From NCBI GenBank assembly GCA_963776375.1, contig CAVZMF010000009.1:1-64000 (forward strand): a DNA stretch of 64,000 bases. The letters run 5' to 3'. Numbering within the stretch: the stretch's first letter is position 1; each line of letters opens with the position of its first letter. The position numbers and the translations under genes were made by a program. This DNA is from PALSA-612 sp963776375. GTDB lineage: Bacteria > Actinomycetota > Thermoleophilia > Gaiellales > Gaiellaceae. Below are positions 42,774-53,874 of this stretch, piece by piece. The notes beneath the pieces were generated by a model. That model did not search any database and was not told the origin of the DNA. It saw only the letters and a list, made by a program, of their open reading frames with translations.

Positions 42774-44382
42774 TTGATCGAGTTCCGGATCCTCGGCCCG
42801 CTCGAGGTCGTCGGCGACGACGGCCCGCTGCGGCTGGGCGGACCCAAGCAACGGGCGGTCCTCGCGATCCTGCTCTTGAACGCGAACCGCGTCGTTCCCG
42901 TGGACCGCCTCGCCGACGACCTGTACGGAGACGCGCCGCCCGCGAGCGCGCTCACGCAGATCCAGGGCCACATCTCGCAGCTCCGCAAGCTGCTCGACCC
43001 GGATCGTCCCGCCGGTGCGGCGGGCTCAGTCGTCGAGACTCGTGCCCCCGGCTATCTCGTTCGGCTCGCGCCTGACCAGCTCGACCTGCGCCGGTTCGAG
43101 CGCGGGGCCGCGGAAGCAGCCGAGGCGGCCGCCCGCGGACACCACGAGGATGCGGCCGGCCGGCTCTGCGCCGCGCTCGAGCTCTGGCGCGGCCCCGCGC
43201 TGGCCGACTTCGCCTCGGAGTCGTTCGCGCGGCCCGCGATCGCTCGGCTCGAGGACATGCGGATCGGCGCGCTCGAGGACCGGATCGACGCCGATCTCGC
43301 CCGCGGCCGCCACGCCGAGCTCGTGGGCGAGCTCGAGGCGCTCGTGGCCGAGCATCCCCTTCGTGAGCGCCTCCGCGGGCAGCTGATGCTCGCGCTCTAC
43401 CGGTCCGGGCGTCAGGCCGAGGCGCTCGCGGTCTACCGCCGTACGCGCGACACCATGGTCGAGGAGCTCGGCATCGAGCCGGGCTCGGCGCTCCAGGAGC
43501 TCGAGCGGGCGATCCTGACGCAGGACACGTCGCTCGGACTCGAGCGACCGGCGTCGGCCGGGGTGGAGCCTGTCCGAAGCGCTCTCGTCGTCGATGCGTC
43601 GGGCGAGGGGCTCGACGCCTTGCTGAGGGTTGCGGAGCCCCTGGCCGCGCTGCCGGGACGCGAGCTGATCCTCGTCCGGCCGGTCGCCGACGAGGACGAG
43701 CTCGGTCCGGCATTCCGCCGCCCTGAACGCCCGCCGCCGGGAGCTAGGCGTGCCCGCGCGCGCAGCCGCCTTCGTCTCCGCCGGGCCGGCGTTCGACATC
43801 GTCCGCCTGGCGGCCTCGCACGACGTCGATCTCGTGCTGGTGGACGCAGCGGGGCTCCTCGACGGCGACCGGCTGCCCGGCACGCTGGCCGAGCTCTTCG
43901 AGCGGTCGCCGGCCGACGTCGCGGTTCTCATGGGCTCCGCCGTGGAGCCGGGGCTGCGGCGAGGAATCTTCGTGCCTTTCGGCGGCGGCGAGCACGACTG
44001 GGCTGCGGTCGAACTCGCCGCGTGGCTGGCATCGGCCGCAGGCGTTCCCGTCAGGCTCGTCGGCACGCGCGCGCGGCCGGGGCAGCCCGATGCCAGCCGG
44101 CTGCTCGCGGATGCGTCGCTCGCCGTTCAGCGTCTCGTCGACGTCGACGCCGAGCCGGTTCTCGCAGAGCCGACAGAGGGCGCTCTCGCCGGCGCCGTCG
44201 CAGGCGGGTCGCTCGTCGTCGTGGGCATCTCTCCCCGCTGGCGGCGCGAAGGGATCGGCGCGACGCGCGGGGCGCTCGTGCGGGCGGGAATGCCGACGCT
44301 GCTCGTGCACCGCGGCCCGAGACCGGGCGGGCTCACGCCGCGCGCGGACCGCACGCGCTTCACGTGGTCGCTGCAGCGCTAG
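42774..44382 (+). CDS. BTAD-type regulator with Usp-like tail, frameshifted
   Basis: N-terminal OmpR-like winged helix (MIEFRILGPLEVVGDDGPLR, LLLNANRVVPVDRLADDLYG, ETRAPGYLVRL), then the bacterial transcriptional activation domain (LRRFERGAAEA, LVAEHPLRERLRGQLMLALY, ELGIEPGSALQELERAIL), as in the SARP/AfsR group. A single extra C near 43,715 shifts the frame; from there the second frame (AALNARRRELGVPARAAAFV onward) encodes a Usp-like domain ending GISPRWRREGIGATRGALVR. Joined, about 535 residues. It is convergent with, and overlaps, the giant kinase gene, and may be its target or partner; that is inference. Confidence 0.8.
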
Positions 44383-47300
44383 CTCTTGTGGACGCAGAGC
44401 GCTCCGAGGTCGACGAAGTGGTACGTGGCCTGGAACAGTTTGCAGCCGACCCGCGGCGAGAAGTACTCGGCCACGGTCTGCCCGCCGTAGACCGCGAACG
44501 GCACCGCGTCGCGCACGAGCGTCTCGTCGAGCCTGTGGTACTCGGCGATCCGCGCCGCGCCGCGGAGCTTGCCCGCGTTCTCGATCCTCCGCCGTAGCGT
44601 CGGGTCGTTCCAGTACCCGGGGGTGCCGTCAGTCGCGCCCAGCGTCGCGACGATCGTTCCCGAAGGATCACCCCACTCGTCGCCGGCCGCGACCAACGCC
44701 ATGTCGGCCGCCGCGAGCTTGCTCGTCTCGAGGCCGTTGAGGCAACCGAGCGACCTCTCGATCCGGACGTCGATTCCGATCCGCGCCAGGTTCGACCTGA
44801 CGATCTCCTCGATGCCGGGCGTGACGGGCTCCGGCGGTCCGCAGCTGTACAGCACCGCGTGACGACGACCCGGGCCGGCAAGCCTCTTCGCCTCGGCGAG
44901 GCTCGGGCCGAGCGGGTAGACGTGGGTCGACCGTGACCCCACGACGCCCGGCGGGATGAGATGGTCGATCGGGGGCTCGTCGAAGACGGCTGCGAGCGCG
45001 CGGCGGTCGAGGGCGAGGCTGGCCGCACGGCGTATGCGCGGGTCGCGAAACAGGGGCCGGCGCGTGTTGAACGCGATCGCGTCGAAGCGCGGGACTGGGA
45101 TGACGAAGTAGCGCTGGCGTCCACGTCGGGCGGCTGTGCTTGCGGGGCCGACGTTGCCTGCGGTGGCCGAGCTGGTCGCCAGCGCCGTCGGGTCCGAGTC
45201 GCTGGTGTATCCGTCCATGTACTCGGCAGCTCCTCCGTCGACGAGGGCGATCGCCTTCGCGGTCGGCGCGCCGACCGTGTAGACGATGCGCTCGATTCGC
45301 CTCGGCCTGGAGCCGTGGTAGTTCGGGTTTCTGAGCAGGACGGTCTGGCCGGGCGTGTGCGAGGCGATGTAGTACGGGCCGGCGGACGGAATCGGCCGAT
45401 GGATGCGGTTCGCCCCTGCCGGCGTCCCGATCGGGACCGGGCAGAAGAACGCCTCCGACAGGCGGCTCGACAAGCTCCCTTCGGGCGCCCGCAGCCTGAT
45501 CGAGAGCGTCTTCCCTCGAACGGCGATCCCGCTGACATGCCGCGCCTTGCCTTCGTGGTACGCCGTGGCACCGACGATGTTCGACAGCAGCAGCATGGCC
45601 GGCGAGTACGGGTCGTACGCCGGAGAGAACGCCCGCTCGAGCGTGTAGCGGAACGTCTCGGCGGTGACCGTCTGCCCCGACGGCGGCGAGAAGCGGAAGC
45701 CGGGGCGAATACGGAACGTGTAGATGCGGCCGTCCGGTGAGACGACCGGCATCGCCGCCGCGATCTCCGGTCGAAGCTCTCGACCGGCGTCGCCGGCCGA
45801 GTCCGGGTAGTTGAGCAACGTGGCGCAGGTGGCGTAGTCCCGCTGCCACCTGTCCGCGTTGGCGGGGACGGCGGGGTCGAGGCTGACGTCGTCCGACGAG
45901 AGCGGGATGCGGATCTCCTGACCGCTCGACAGCGGCGGCGGGCGCGGAGCGGCCGGGGCGGCTGCCGTCCAGACGCGACCGGCGTAGTAGCGCGCGGACC
46001 TGGGCTCCGCGGCCATCCGCAGCACTCGTCGTGCGCGGCTGCCGAGATCGATCCGCACGAGGGTGCCTGCCGTCGGGTTCGCGACCCAGAGAGCGCCCTC
46101 GCCGAGCGAGACGGACTCCGGATCGGGGACGCCGGTGACCTGTCCCTGCAGGCTCAGGTCGTCGAGGCTCAGCTTGTAGACGACGTTCGCCGGCACCACG
46201 GGCACCCAGACGAACCCGTTTCCGACCGCGAGGTCGGTGATCCACGCGTGCAGACGCGCGTGCAAGACCGCGCCCGAGACCGGGTCGATCTTGTAGACGT
46301 TCCCGCTGTCGCTGCTCGCGGCCCAGACGCTCCCGGCTGCGAAGACGACGAGGTTCGAGATGACCGGGGTCGAGTACAGGCGGAGTACCCGGCCCGTCTG
46401 CGGGTCGACGCGTGCGACGTTCGGGCCGCGGGCGATCCACAGCGAGCCGGCGCCGACCGCGATCCCCGCGGGGCTGCTGAGCCTCGGGCCCCGCGTGGGC
46501 GACGGACAGCTGCCTGGTCATGCCGAGCTTGTCGCGCCCACCGATGCGGGCGACGTGCGGTCCGCCGTCCTCCGTCACCCAGGCCGACGTCCCGTCGCCC
46601 ACGATCCGGCTGGGAACGAACGGCAGCGTGACCTTGCCCGTGACCGTCCCGTAACGGGATCGAGGCGGTCGACGAGCTGCTGGTCGGGAAGCAGCACCCA
46701 GGCGGATCCCCGACCGAACGCGACGTCCGACGGGGCGCTCTTGAAGGAAGACCTGCCGCCGACGCCGCTCGTGCGCGCGCTGAGCAAGGCGACCGAGTTG
46801 GCCTTGACGGGCAGCGTGGCTTCCGTCGACGCCGGCTGCCGCTTCGATCCTCCCCCGCCCGAGAGGAGCAGTCCGAGGGCCGCCGCCCCGGCGGCGACGA
46901 CGAGGGCAGCAAGGGCGACGAGAGCGCGCCGCCGGCGCCGTGGACGCCGCACGAAGGGCTGTCCCTGAAGCGCGGCGCGCGCGGCTTCGACGAGCTCGCC
47001 GCAGGTCGCGAACCGGTCGTCGGGAGACTTCGCCAGCGCGGTTGCGAACACGCCGTCGAGCGCCTCGGAAAGCTCGGGCCTGAAGTTCGTGACCGGCGGC
47101 GGCGGCTCGTTCAGGTGGGCGAAGAGCACCGACAGCTCGGTCTCACGGTCGAACGGCCGCTCGCCGGCGAGGCACTCGTAGAGGACGCAGGCGAGCGAGT
47201 AGACGTCGGCCCGGCCGTCGATCGTGCCGCCCTCGATCTGCTCGGGCGGGACGTAGTCGATCGTGCCGACGAAGCCGCGATCCGAGGTCAGGCTGCTGAC

Positions 47301-47801
47301 GGAGGAGACGTGCCGGGCGAGCCCGAAGTCGCAGACGTACGCGTGCTCCTCGCCCTCACCGCCCGCGACGAGGATGTTCCCGGGCTTCACGTCGCGGTGG
47401 ACGAGGCCGGCCGCGTGCGCTGCGTCGAGCGCGTCGGCGACCTGGCCGATCAGGTCGAGCGCGCGAGCAGGGTCGAGCCTGCCTTCCTGGTGCAGGAGCC
47501 GCCGGAGGTCCGAGCCCTCGACGTACGCCATGACCAGATAGAGGAGGCCGTCCTGCTCGCCCGAGGTGAGCGTCGGGACGATGTGCGGGTGGTCGAGGCT
47601 CGCAGCGAGCTGAGACTCGCGGAGGAACCGCCGGCGAAAGCGCTCGTCCTGGGCGAGCTGCGGTGAGAGCACCTTCAGGGCCACGCGTCGGCCGTCCTCG
47701 ACCTTCTCGGCCAGGTAGACCGAGCCCATCGCGCCCTCGCCGACCGGCGAGACGACACGAAAGCCGGCCACGACGGTTCCGGGAACGACGACCGTGCTCA
47801 T
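44379..47801 (-). CDS. Ser/Thr kinase, propeller and SBP5 fusion, two frameshifts
   Basis: About 1,140 residues after correcting two single-base shifts (near 46,650, one base short; near 46,490, one base extra). Residues 1-280: Hanks-type kinase with GEGAMGSVY, Lys43, HRDVKPGN (135-142) and DFG (158-160), all intact. TM helix 293-313 after a basic stop. Outside the cell: a YncE/NHL-like beta-propeller (repeats such as GAGSLWIARGPNVARVDPQT and GSVWAASSDSGNVYKIDPVS), then a full family-5 solute-binding domain (SLDPAVPANADRWQRDYATC, TVTAETFRYTLERAFSP, FDAIAFNTRRPLFRDPRIRR). A receptor kinase that senses a peptide-like ligand is the natural reading. Confidence 0.85.
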
Positions 47802-47840
47802 TCTCTCCCGGCGAAGGTTGACAGGAGGGCGCGCCCGGCG

Positions 47841-48791
47841 TCAGGCGAGGATGCGATCGATCTCGGCGATCGTCGGTGCGTCGAGCTCGATGTCTCCGGC
47901 AGCCGCGTTCTCCTGCACCTGCTCGGGCCGTGACGCGCCGACGATGGCCGAGGCGACGTTGTCCTCGCGCAGGATCCAGGCCAGCGCGAGCTGGGCGACG
48001 GTGATGCCGAGGCCGTCCGCGACCTCACCGAGTTGCTGGACGCGCTTCAGCGTCGCGTCGTCCAGCCGTCGGCCGATCGTCTCGCCCATTCGCTCGCTCG
48101 TCGCTCTCGTGTCCTCGGGCGGCGGCGCCCCGGGGCGGTACTTGCCGCTGAGCACGCCCTCGGCGAGCGGCGACCACACGACCTGCGAGATCCCGTGCGC
48201 CCGGCAGAGCGGGATCACCTCCGCCTCGGGATCCCGGTGGAGCATGGAGTACTGCGGCTGGGAGGAGACGAACGGCTCGAAGCCGCGCTCGCGCGCGAGG
48301 TCGAGCGAGGCCAGGATCTGCGCCGGCGGGAACTCGCTGAAGCCGATGTAGCGCGCCTTGCCTGCCCGGACGATCTCCGACAGCGCCTCCATCGTCTCCT
48401 CGAGCGGCGTCTCCGCGTCGGGGCGGTGGCACTGGTAGAGGTCGACGTGGTCCTGTCGCAGACGGCCCAGGGACGCGTCGATCTGCTTGTGCACCTGCGC
48501 CGCCGAGAGCCCCTCGTTGTCGGGGCTGCCGTCCGGGGAGAAGCGCAGCTTCGTGGCGAGGATGTACGAGTCGCGCGGACGTGACGGGAGGACCTCGCCG
48601 AGGAAGCTCTCGGATGCCCCGGCCGAGTACACGTTGGCGGTGTCGACGAAGTTGATGCCGCAGGCGAAGGCCGTGTCGATGCACTCGCGCGCCCGGTCGT
48701 CCGGCACGCCGCCTCCGCCGTAGGTCTTCCAGGTGCCGAGGCCGATCGCCGACACCCGGAGGTCGCTCGATCCCAGCTGCCGGTAGCGCAT
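47841..48791 (-). CDS. Aldo/keto reductase
   Basis: 316 residues. A TIM-barrel NADPH-dependent oxidoreductase resembling the K+ channel beta-subunit/YghZ group: VSAIGLGTWKTYGGG near 14-28, FVDTANVYSAGASESFLGEV near 48-67 (catalytic Asp and Tyr), ATKLRFS near 79-85 (Lys), DLYQCHRPDAETPLEETMEA near 116-135 (His), and the C-terminal AIVGASRPEQVQEN cofactor motif near 284-297. It starts just upstream of the kinase gene's start but I see no functional link. Confidence 0.92.
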   Translation of the reverse strand: MRYRQLGSSDLRVSAIGLGTWKTYGGGGVPDDRARECIDTAFACGINFVDTANVYSAGASESFLGEVLPSRPRDSYILATKLRFSPDGSPDNEGLSAAQVHKQIDASLGRLRQDHVDLYQCHRPDAETPLEETMEALSEIVRAGKARYIGFSEFPPAQILASLDLARERGFEPFVSSQPQYSMLHRDPEAEVIPLCRAHGISQVVWSPLAEGVLSGKYRPGAPPPEDTRATSERMGETIGRRLDDATLKRVQQLGEVADGLGITVAQLALAWILREDNVASAIVGASRPEQVQENAAAGDIELDAPTIAEIDRILA

Positions 48792-48864
48792 CGGTCACTG
48801 TGCCAGACGTCGTTCAGGGGCTGCCCCGATGCACCTTGCGCCGGCCTCTGCCAGATTGCCGGTC

Positions 48865-49221
48865 ATGCGGCGCACGGTGCTGATCGTCGACGACCACGCT
48901 GCATTCCGGTCGGCGGCGCGGGCGCTGCTCGAAGCCGACGGATTCGAGGTCGTAGGCGACGCCGCCGACGGGCACTCGGCCGTCGCCGCGGCGCGGTCGC
49001 TGGGTCCTGCGATCGTGCTCCTGGACGTTCAGCTTCCGGATATCGACGGTTTTGCCGTCGCGGAGCGTCTCGCCGAGATCGAACCGCCCCCCGCGATCGT
49101 GCTCACGTCGACCCGGAGCGTCGCCGCTTTTCGCCGGCGGCTCTCGGAGAACGCGGCTCTCAGCTTCATCCCGAAGAGCGAGCTCTCCGGGGAGGCAGTG
49201 GCCGCCGCCGTGTCCCGATGA
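48865..49221 (+). CDS. Stand-alone receiver-domain response regulator
   Basis: 118 residues from the ATG at 48865. A complete receiver domain with no output domain: acidic pair VLIVDDHAAF near 5-14, phospho-acceptor Asp54 in VLLDVQLPDIDG, Thr in IVLTSTRS and Lys in FIPKSELSG near 102-110. It overlaps the next gene (ATGA), so it is coupled to the histidine kinase. Without an output domain it may work as a phosphate sink or protein-interaction switch, or supply phosphate to another regulator. Confidence 0.9.
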   Translation: MRRTVLIVDDHAAFRSAARALLEADGFEVVGDAADGHSAVAAARSLGPAIVLLDVQLPDIDGFAVAERLAEIEPPPAIVLTSTRSVAAFRRRLSENAALSFIPKSELSGEAVAAAVSR

Positions 49222-50843
49222 TGGGCGCACGATCGCCGACGATCGTCCTCGCGGCGGTGGGGATCGGCTTCGGCGTGGTCGGCGAATGGGCGTCGTACGA
49301 CTCGTCGCTCGGCCCTGCCTTGACCGCTGCCGACCTCGCAGTGGGCACCGTGCTGATCGGGTGCGGCGCGATCGCCTGGATCCGGCGGCCGGAGAGCCGC
49401 GTCGGCGCGCTGATGAACCTGGCCGGCTTCACCTGGTTCCTGGGCACGGTCGCCGAGTTCGCGCTCTTCCTGCACCGCGGACCGCTCGTCCACCTCCACC
49501 TGTCCTATCCGACCGGACGGCTGCGCACCCGGCTCGTGGGTGCGGTCGTCGTCGCGGCCTACGTCGACGCCCTCGTCGAGCCGCTTGCCTCGAACGGCGT
49601 GCTGACCCTCGTGCTCAGCGCTCTCGTCGCGCTCACAGCCGTCCAGGTCTTCCTCGGCACCTCGGGCCCGGCGCGCAGAGCGGCTGCGCCGGCGCTCGCG
49701 GCGGCGCTCTCCTTCGCCGCCGTGCTCGCCCTCGGCGCCGTGAACCGGCTGACCGGCTCGCCTCCCGAGCACGCCGTCCTCTGGATCTACGACGTCGTCA
49801 TCGCGAGCGTCACGATCGTGCTCACCGCGGACCTGCTGCGAGGGCGCTGGGCGGACGCAGTCGTCACCAGCCTGGTCGTCGACCTCGGCGCACCTGCCGA
49901 TGCCGGGACGCTGAGAACGAAGCTTGCGCACGCGCTCGGCGATCCGTCCCTCGTCATCGGCTACCGGCTCGCCGACGGGGCCGGTTACGTGGACGACTCC
50001 GGCCGGCCGGTGGAGCTGCCGCGTTCGGGATCCGGAAGCATGGTCACGCCGCTCGTCGATCGTGGCGAACAGGTGGCGGTCCTCGTGCACGACGATTCGC
50101 TCGTCTCGGATCCCAGGCTCGTCGAGTCCGTCGCCGCGGCGGCGCGAATCGCAGTCGCCAACGCAGCACTGCAGGCGCAGGCGCGCGGCCAGGCCTCGGA
50201 GCTAGAGGCGTCGCGGCGCCGGATCGTCGAGGCCGCGGACGCCCAGCGCCTCCGACTCGAGCGGGAGCTCCGTCTCGGTGCGGAACGGCACCTGGAGGAA
50301 GTCGCCGCTCTCCTCGCGGGTGCTCGGGCGAAGGCGACGGCGCCGCCCCACGACGCGCGGGCGATCGCGGCGCTCGAGGGCGAGCTCGCGGAGACCCGAA
50401 CGGAGCTGGAAGACTTTGCGCGCGGCGTCCGCCCGGCAGCGCTGACCGACGGCGGCCTGATGCCCGCCCTGGCTCGGCTCGTGGAGCGTTCGACGATCCC
50501 GGTCCAGCTTCGCGGCACGGTCGGGCGGCTTGCCGAGCCGGTTGAAGCCGCCCTCTTCTTCGTCTGCTCGGAAGGACTTGCCAACGTCGCGAAGCACGCC
50601 GGCCCGGCAGCCGCCGCGACCATCGAGGTCCGGGCGGGTCGAAGGCGCGTCGCCGTCACGGTGGCCGACGACGGGAGCGGCGGCGCCGTTGCCCGCCCCG
50701 GCTCGGGGCTTGCGGGCCTCGCCGACCGCCTCGAGGCACTAGGGGGCCGCCTGGTCGTGCAGAGCCCCCGCGGAGCGGGGACACGCCTCGTGGCCGAGGT
50801 GCCGTCGGCTAAGGGCGAGCCCGATCCAGAGCGCCGGCGCTGA
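49218..50843 (+). CDS. Histidine kinase lacking the phosphoacceptor His
   Basis: 541 residues. About seven N-terminal membrane helices (10-215), a GAF-like region (LGDPSLVIGYRLADGAGYVD), a HisKA_3-like helix pair and a HATPase_c domain. The canonical E-x-LHDG phosphoacceptor block reads LERELRLGAERHL, with CGT CTC (R352, L353) in place of His-Asp. The ATPase side looks whole: N box EGLANVAKHAG (Asn456), ADDGSGGA (484-490) and GSGLAGLADRLEALGG. It overlaps the receiver gene upstream (ATGA) and the DctP-like gene downstream on the opposite strand. Related throughout to the kinase at 57789. Confidence 0.88.
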   Translation: MMGARSPTIVLAAVGIGFGVVGEWASYDSSLGPALTAADLAVGTVLIGCGAIAWIRRPESRVGALMNLAGFTWFLGTVAEFALFLHRGPLVHLHLSYPTGRLRTRLVGAVVVAAYVDALVEPLASNGVLTLVLSALVALTAVQVFLGTSGPARRAAAPALAAALSFAAVLALGAVNRLTGSPPEHAVLWIYDVVIASVTIVLTADLLRGRWADAVVTSLVVDLGAPADAGTLRTKLAHALGDPSLVIGYRLADGAGYVDDSGRPVELPRSGSGSMVTPLVDRGEQVAVLVHDDSLVSDPRLVESVAAAARIAVANAALQAQARGQASELEASRRRIVEAADAQRLRLERELRLGAERHLEEVAALLAGARAKATAPPHDARAIAALEGELAETRTELEDFARGVRPAALTDGGLMPALARLVERSTIPVQLRGTVGRLAEPVEAALFFVCSEGLANVAKHAGPAAAATIEVRAGRRRVAVTVADDGSGGAVARPGSGLAGLADRLEALGGRLVVQSPRGAGTRLVAEVPSAKGEPDPERRR

Positions 50844-52242
50844 GCAGCGCGCTCGGGTGTTTCGGAATGGCAATGAACCTGAGTCGACCGCGATAGATGC
50901 TCCACTTGACCTCGGCGACCATCCCTTCGGGAAGACTGAGGCCGCTCGCGAAGACGAACCGGGCGCGGCTGCCGTGGACCGCGAACGTGCCCCGCGCGTC
51001 GGCGCCGGCCCGCGTGTTCCTGTACTCGAATCGGCCGTGCGCGAACTCGACCTGCCACGAGCCGTGAAGCCGGTCGGCAAGCGCAGCCGGGGCTCCTTGC
51101 CCGATCAGTTGCTCACGCGTCAGCGAGAGCGTCCAGCGCCCGTCGAAGGGGCCGCGCCGACCGGAAGCGATCCCGCGTGCCCTCGCGCAGCGCACCTGGT
51201 CGGTGGGAGGCGCGTCGAGTCGGAGGACGCGGATCTGGGCGATCAGGTCCCGAGTGAGGCGGTCTCGCTCGAGTTCGTCGAATACCTGCTCGACCTCACG
51301 TCGCAGCGCTGCGCGGGCCGAGGCCGGCGCAGCGATCAGTTGGAGCCCGCTTCGCGGGCAGGCGTTCTCGAGCCAGCCCCGGGCATCGGTTCGCAAAGAG
51401 GCCAGGTGAGGCTCGACGGCCGCACGGCCCGCGCTCCGAAGGACGGCCTGCTGCGCGCCAGTCAGCGCGTCGAACTTCTCGCGGTTCATGACGATCACGA
51501 GCGCTCTCGGCCACAAGACGACGTTGGTTGTGAGCTCGCGGGCCTGCTTTTCGTAGTGGTTGCCCGCGATCGTCGACACGTCGAGGTCGGCCCCGTCGAG
51601 GCCCGCGAGTGACCCGGCCGGATACGGCTGCGCCCGAGCGCCCAGCGCCTCGAAGGTCTCACGCTCGATGCCCGAGGGACGGATGCCGATGGTCGCGCCC
51701 GCGTAGTCGCCCGGTCGCACGAGCGCTCTCGTGACGCCGAGCGGGTACCGCAGCGCACCCGGCACCAGGGCGAGGGGGACGAGGCCGAGCGGGCGGACGC
51801 CCTCGAGCATGCGCGCGGCGAGCGGGCTCTCGATCACGCGCCGCTCGAGCTCGAGGCTGTCGACGAGGAACGGCGCGAGCAGCGCATGGAAGCTCTTCAC
51901 CCCGGCGAGGTCCCAGGCACGCGCGGCGACGACGGCCAGGTCGACCCGCCCCCGGCTGACGTCCTCGATCGTGCCCATCTCGGGGTGTCCGAGCACATCG
52001 TTCGAGCGCCAACCGAAGATCGTGCTGATCTGGATCGACCCGCGCGAGAGACGGTCGACGGCGGCGACGAAGTCAGGACTGTCGTAGTTGGTCGGGTCCG
52101 AGTCGAGGTTCGCCAGGGTCAAGTCGACAGTGCGCGCCGACTGCCCGGCGCCGGACCTGTCTGCACCGGCGCCACCACACGCTGCGCCGAGGAGGACCGC
52201 CGAGATCCCTGCGACCGCAGGCCATGCTCGGACCCACCGCAC
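50809..52242 (-). CDS. DctP-like lipoprotein fused to IYRxRL domain
   Basis: 477 residues. Lipobox (LLGAACGG, Cys near 22), then a TRAP-type solute-binding domain of about 320 residues: DFVAAVDRLSRGSIQISTIF near 57-76, FLVDSLELERRVIES near 123-137, ELTTNVVLWPRALVIVMNRE near 235-254. The last 110 residues (FDGRWTLSLTREQLIGQGAP, LHGSWQVEFAHGRFEYRNTR, KWSIYRGRLRFIAIP) form a separate domain also found at 54109 and 54522. No TRAP permease (DctQ/M) genes are in the window. The 3' end overlaps the histidine kinase gene by 35 bases. Confidence 0.82.
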   Translation of the reverse strand: MRWVRAWPAVAGISAVLLGAACGGAGADRSGAGQSARTVDLTLANLDSDPTNYDSPDFVAAVDRLSRGSIQISTIFGWRSNDVLGHPEMGTIEDVSRGRVDLAVVAARAWDLAGVKSFHALLAPFLVDSLELERRVIESPLAARMLEGVRPLGLVPLALVPGALRYPLGVTRALVRPGDYAGATIGIRPSGIERETFEALGARAQPYPAGSLAGLDGADLDVSTIAGNHYEKQARELTTNVVLWPRALVIVMNREKFDALTGAQQAVLRSAGRAAVEPHLASLRTDARGWLENACPRSGLQLIAAPASARAALRREVEQVFDELERDRLTRDLIAQIRVLRLDAPPTDQVRCARARGIASGRRGPFDGRWTLSLTREQLIGQGAPAALADRLHGSWQVEFAHGRFEYRNTRAGADARGTFAVHGSRARFVFASGLSLPEGMVAEVKWSIYRGRLRFIAIPKHPSALLSAGALDRARP

Positions 52243-52345
52243 GCAACGATTGTGACATTGATCATGCTGGGGGAGGTGGTCCGCGCCCGCCCCGCGAGCC
52301 GGCGCCGAGCCGGCCCGCGGAGCAGGGCAGAGAGCAAGACGGCTG

Positions 52346-53874
52346 TCAGCAACCGAAGCACTGATCCGGCTGGTTGCCGGCGATCACCGTCCCCGTCAGC
52401 GTCACGGGAAAGTTGCCCCCGCCGAAGATGTCGGCCGTGTAGATCCCGCCGCCCTGCGGCGTGATCGACGGGCTCGCCGTCAGCCTGTTCGCGGTCACGA
52501 CGCTGTCCGTCATGGTGAGCTGCGGAGGCCCGCCGAAGAAGGCGACGTTGAGGACTCCGCCGCCGAGGACGAGTCCGGCGACCCCGTCGGCAGTCGCGCG
52601 ATTCCCCACGACCCGGATTCGGTCCGCCGTCAGCTTGCCGCTGAGGCTTCCTATCCCTCCTCCTGCAGCGTTCGTCGCTCCTGTCGCGCTGTGGGCGGTG
52701 AGCGTGTTGTGGCTGATGCTGCTCTCGTAAATCGTGGCAACCCCCTGGACCTGGAGACCGCCGTCGACGGCGCCGGCGAGGAAGCCGGAGGAGGCCGGCA
52801 CGCGGCCAGTGACCTGGTTGTGATCGACGCGGCTGCCGACGAGCACGAGCGAGCCGTCATCGTCGATACCGCCGTTCGTGGCCTGGACGTCGCCGGCCGA
52901 ATTCGTCGAGCTGACCATGTTCCAGCTGACGGACGAGTTCGTGATCGTCGCCGACGAGCCGGGGGCCTCGGTGACCCGGATGCCGCCCGCGTCCGCCTCC
53001 TGCTCGACGTCGGCCGGGAACGAGCTCGGCACCGAGCTCTCCACGACCGAGCTGTTGGCGTCGACGGTGCTGTCCTCGATCGTGAGCAAGCCCGCGTCGA
53101 CGATCCCGCCGCCTTCCGTGAACTGCCCGTTGGGGACACTCACCGCCGCCCGATTGCCGGTCACGGAGCTACGGCGGATCGTGAGCGTGCCCTGCACGTG
53201 GTTGTAGATTCCGCCGCCGTCGGCTTCCACCGTCACCGAGGGTCTTCCCGCAGGCGCGCCGGCGTCGTTGTGGGTGACCTGAGTGTTGGTCAGCGTCAGC
53301 CGCCCGAAGTTCGAGATGCCGCCGCCCTCTGCGTAGGCGAAGCAGCTCCCCGGGTTGCAGGAGTCCTTGGTCTCGACCGGCTCGGCGCGGTTGCCGGTGA
53401 TGACGCTGTCGGCGATCGCGACCGTCGCGCCGGTGAGAAAGTCCTGGCCGACACGGAGTGGGAGCACGTCGACGCCGCCCCCGGCCGCCGCGAACAGTCG
53501 GTCGCCGTTGTTGAGATTGACGTCGTGACGCCGCCCGTGATCGTCACACCGCTGATCGAGACGGTCGGCTCGGTAGAGCCGCTGGTGACGCCGATCGTGA
53601 TCACCGGGCCGCCGCCTCGGATGATCGTCGCCGCGGCGCCGGAGCCGACGAGCCGCACGCTCTTGGCGATCGTGATCCCACCCGAGAACGTCCCCAGCCC
53701 GATCCGGATCTTGTCGCCGTCGTGCGCGGCGTCCACCGCGGCCTGGATCGTCGCGTAGCAACCGGGCTTCTTGCCGACGCAGAGCGTCGAGGGGAGGGTG
53801 ATCGAGTGCGCGGCCACGCTTGCGGCACCGCAGCAGACGGTGGTCGACAAGGTGGCCAGGATGAGCCTTCTCAT
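52346..53874 (-). CDS. Secreted beta-helix protein 1, frameshifted
   Basis: About 510 residues after joining two frames. The first frame from the ATG at 53874 gives signal peptide MRRLILATLSTTVCCGAASV and CYATIQAAVDAAHDGDKIRI, a CSLREAI/PbH1-type start, through ISGVTITGG. After a one-base shift near 53,525 the second frame runs NLNNGDRLFAAAGGGVDVLP to a Cys-rich end (AGNQPDQCFGC) with many coils of the type GGGISNFGRLTLTNTQVTHN and GGGIVDAGLLTIEDSTV. Probably an extracellular glycan-binding or lyase-like protein. Nearly identical N-terminus to the gene at 57644. Confidence 0.8.
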
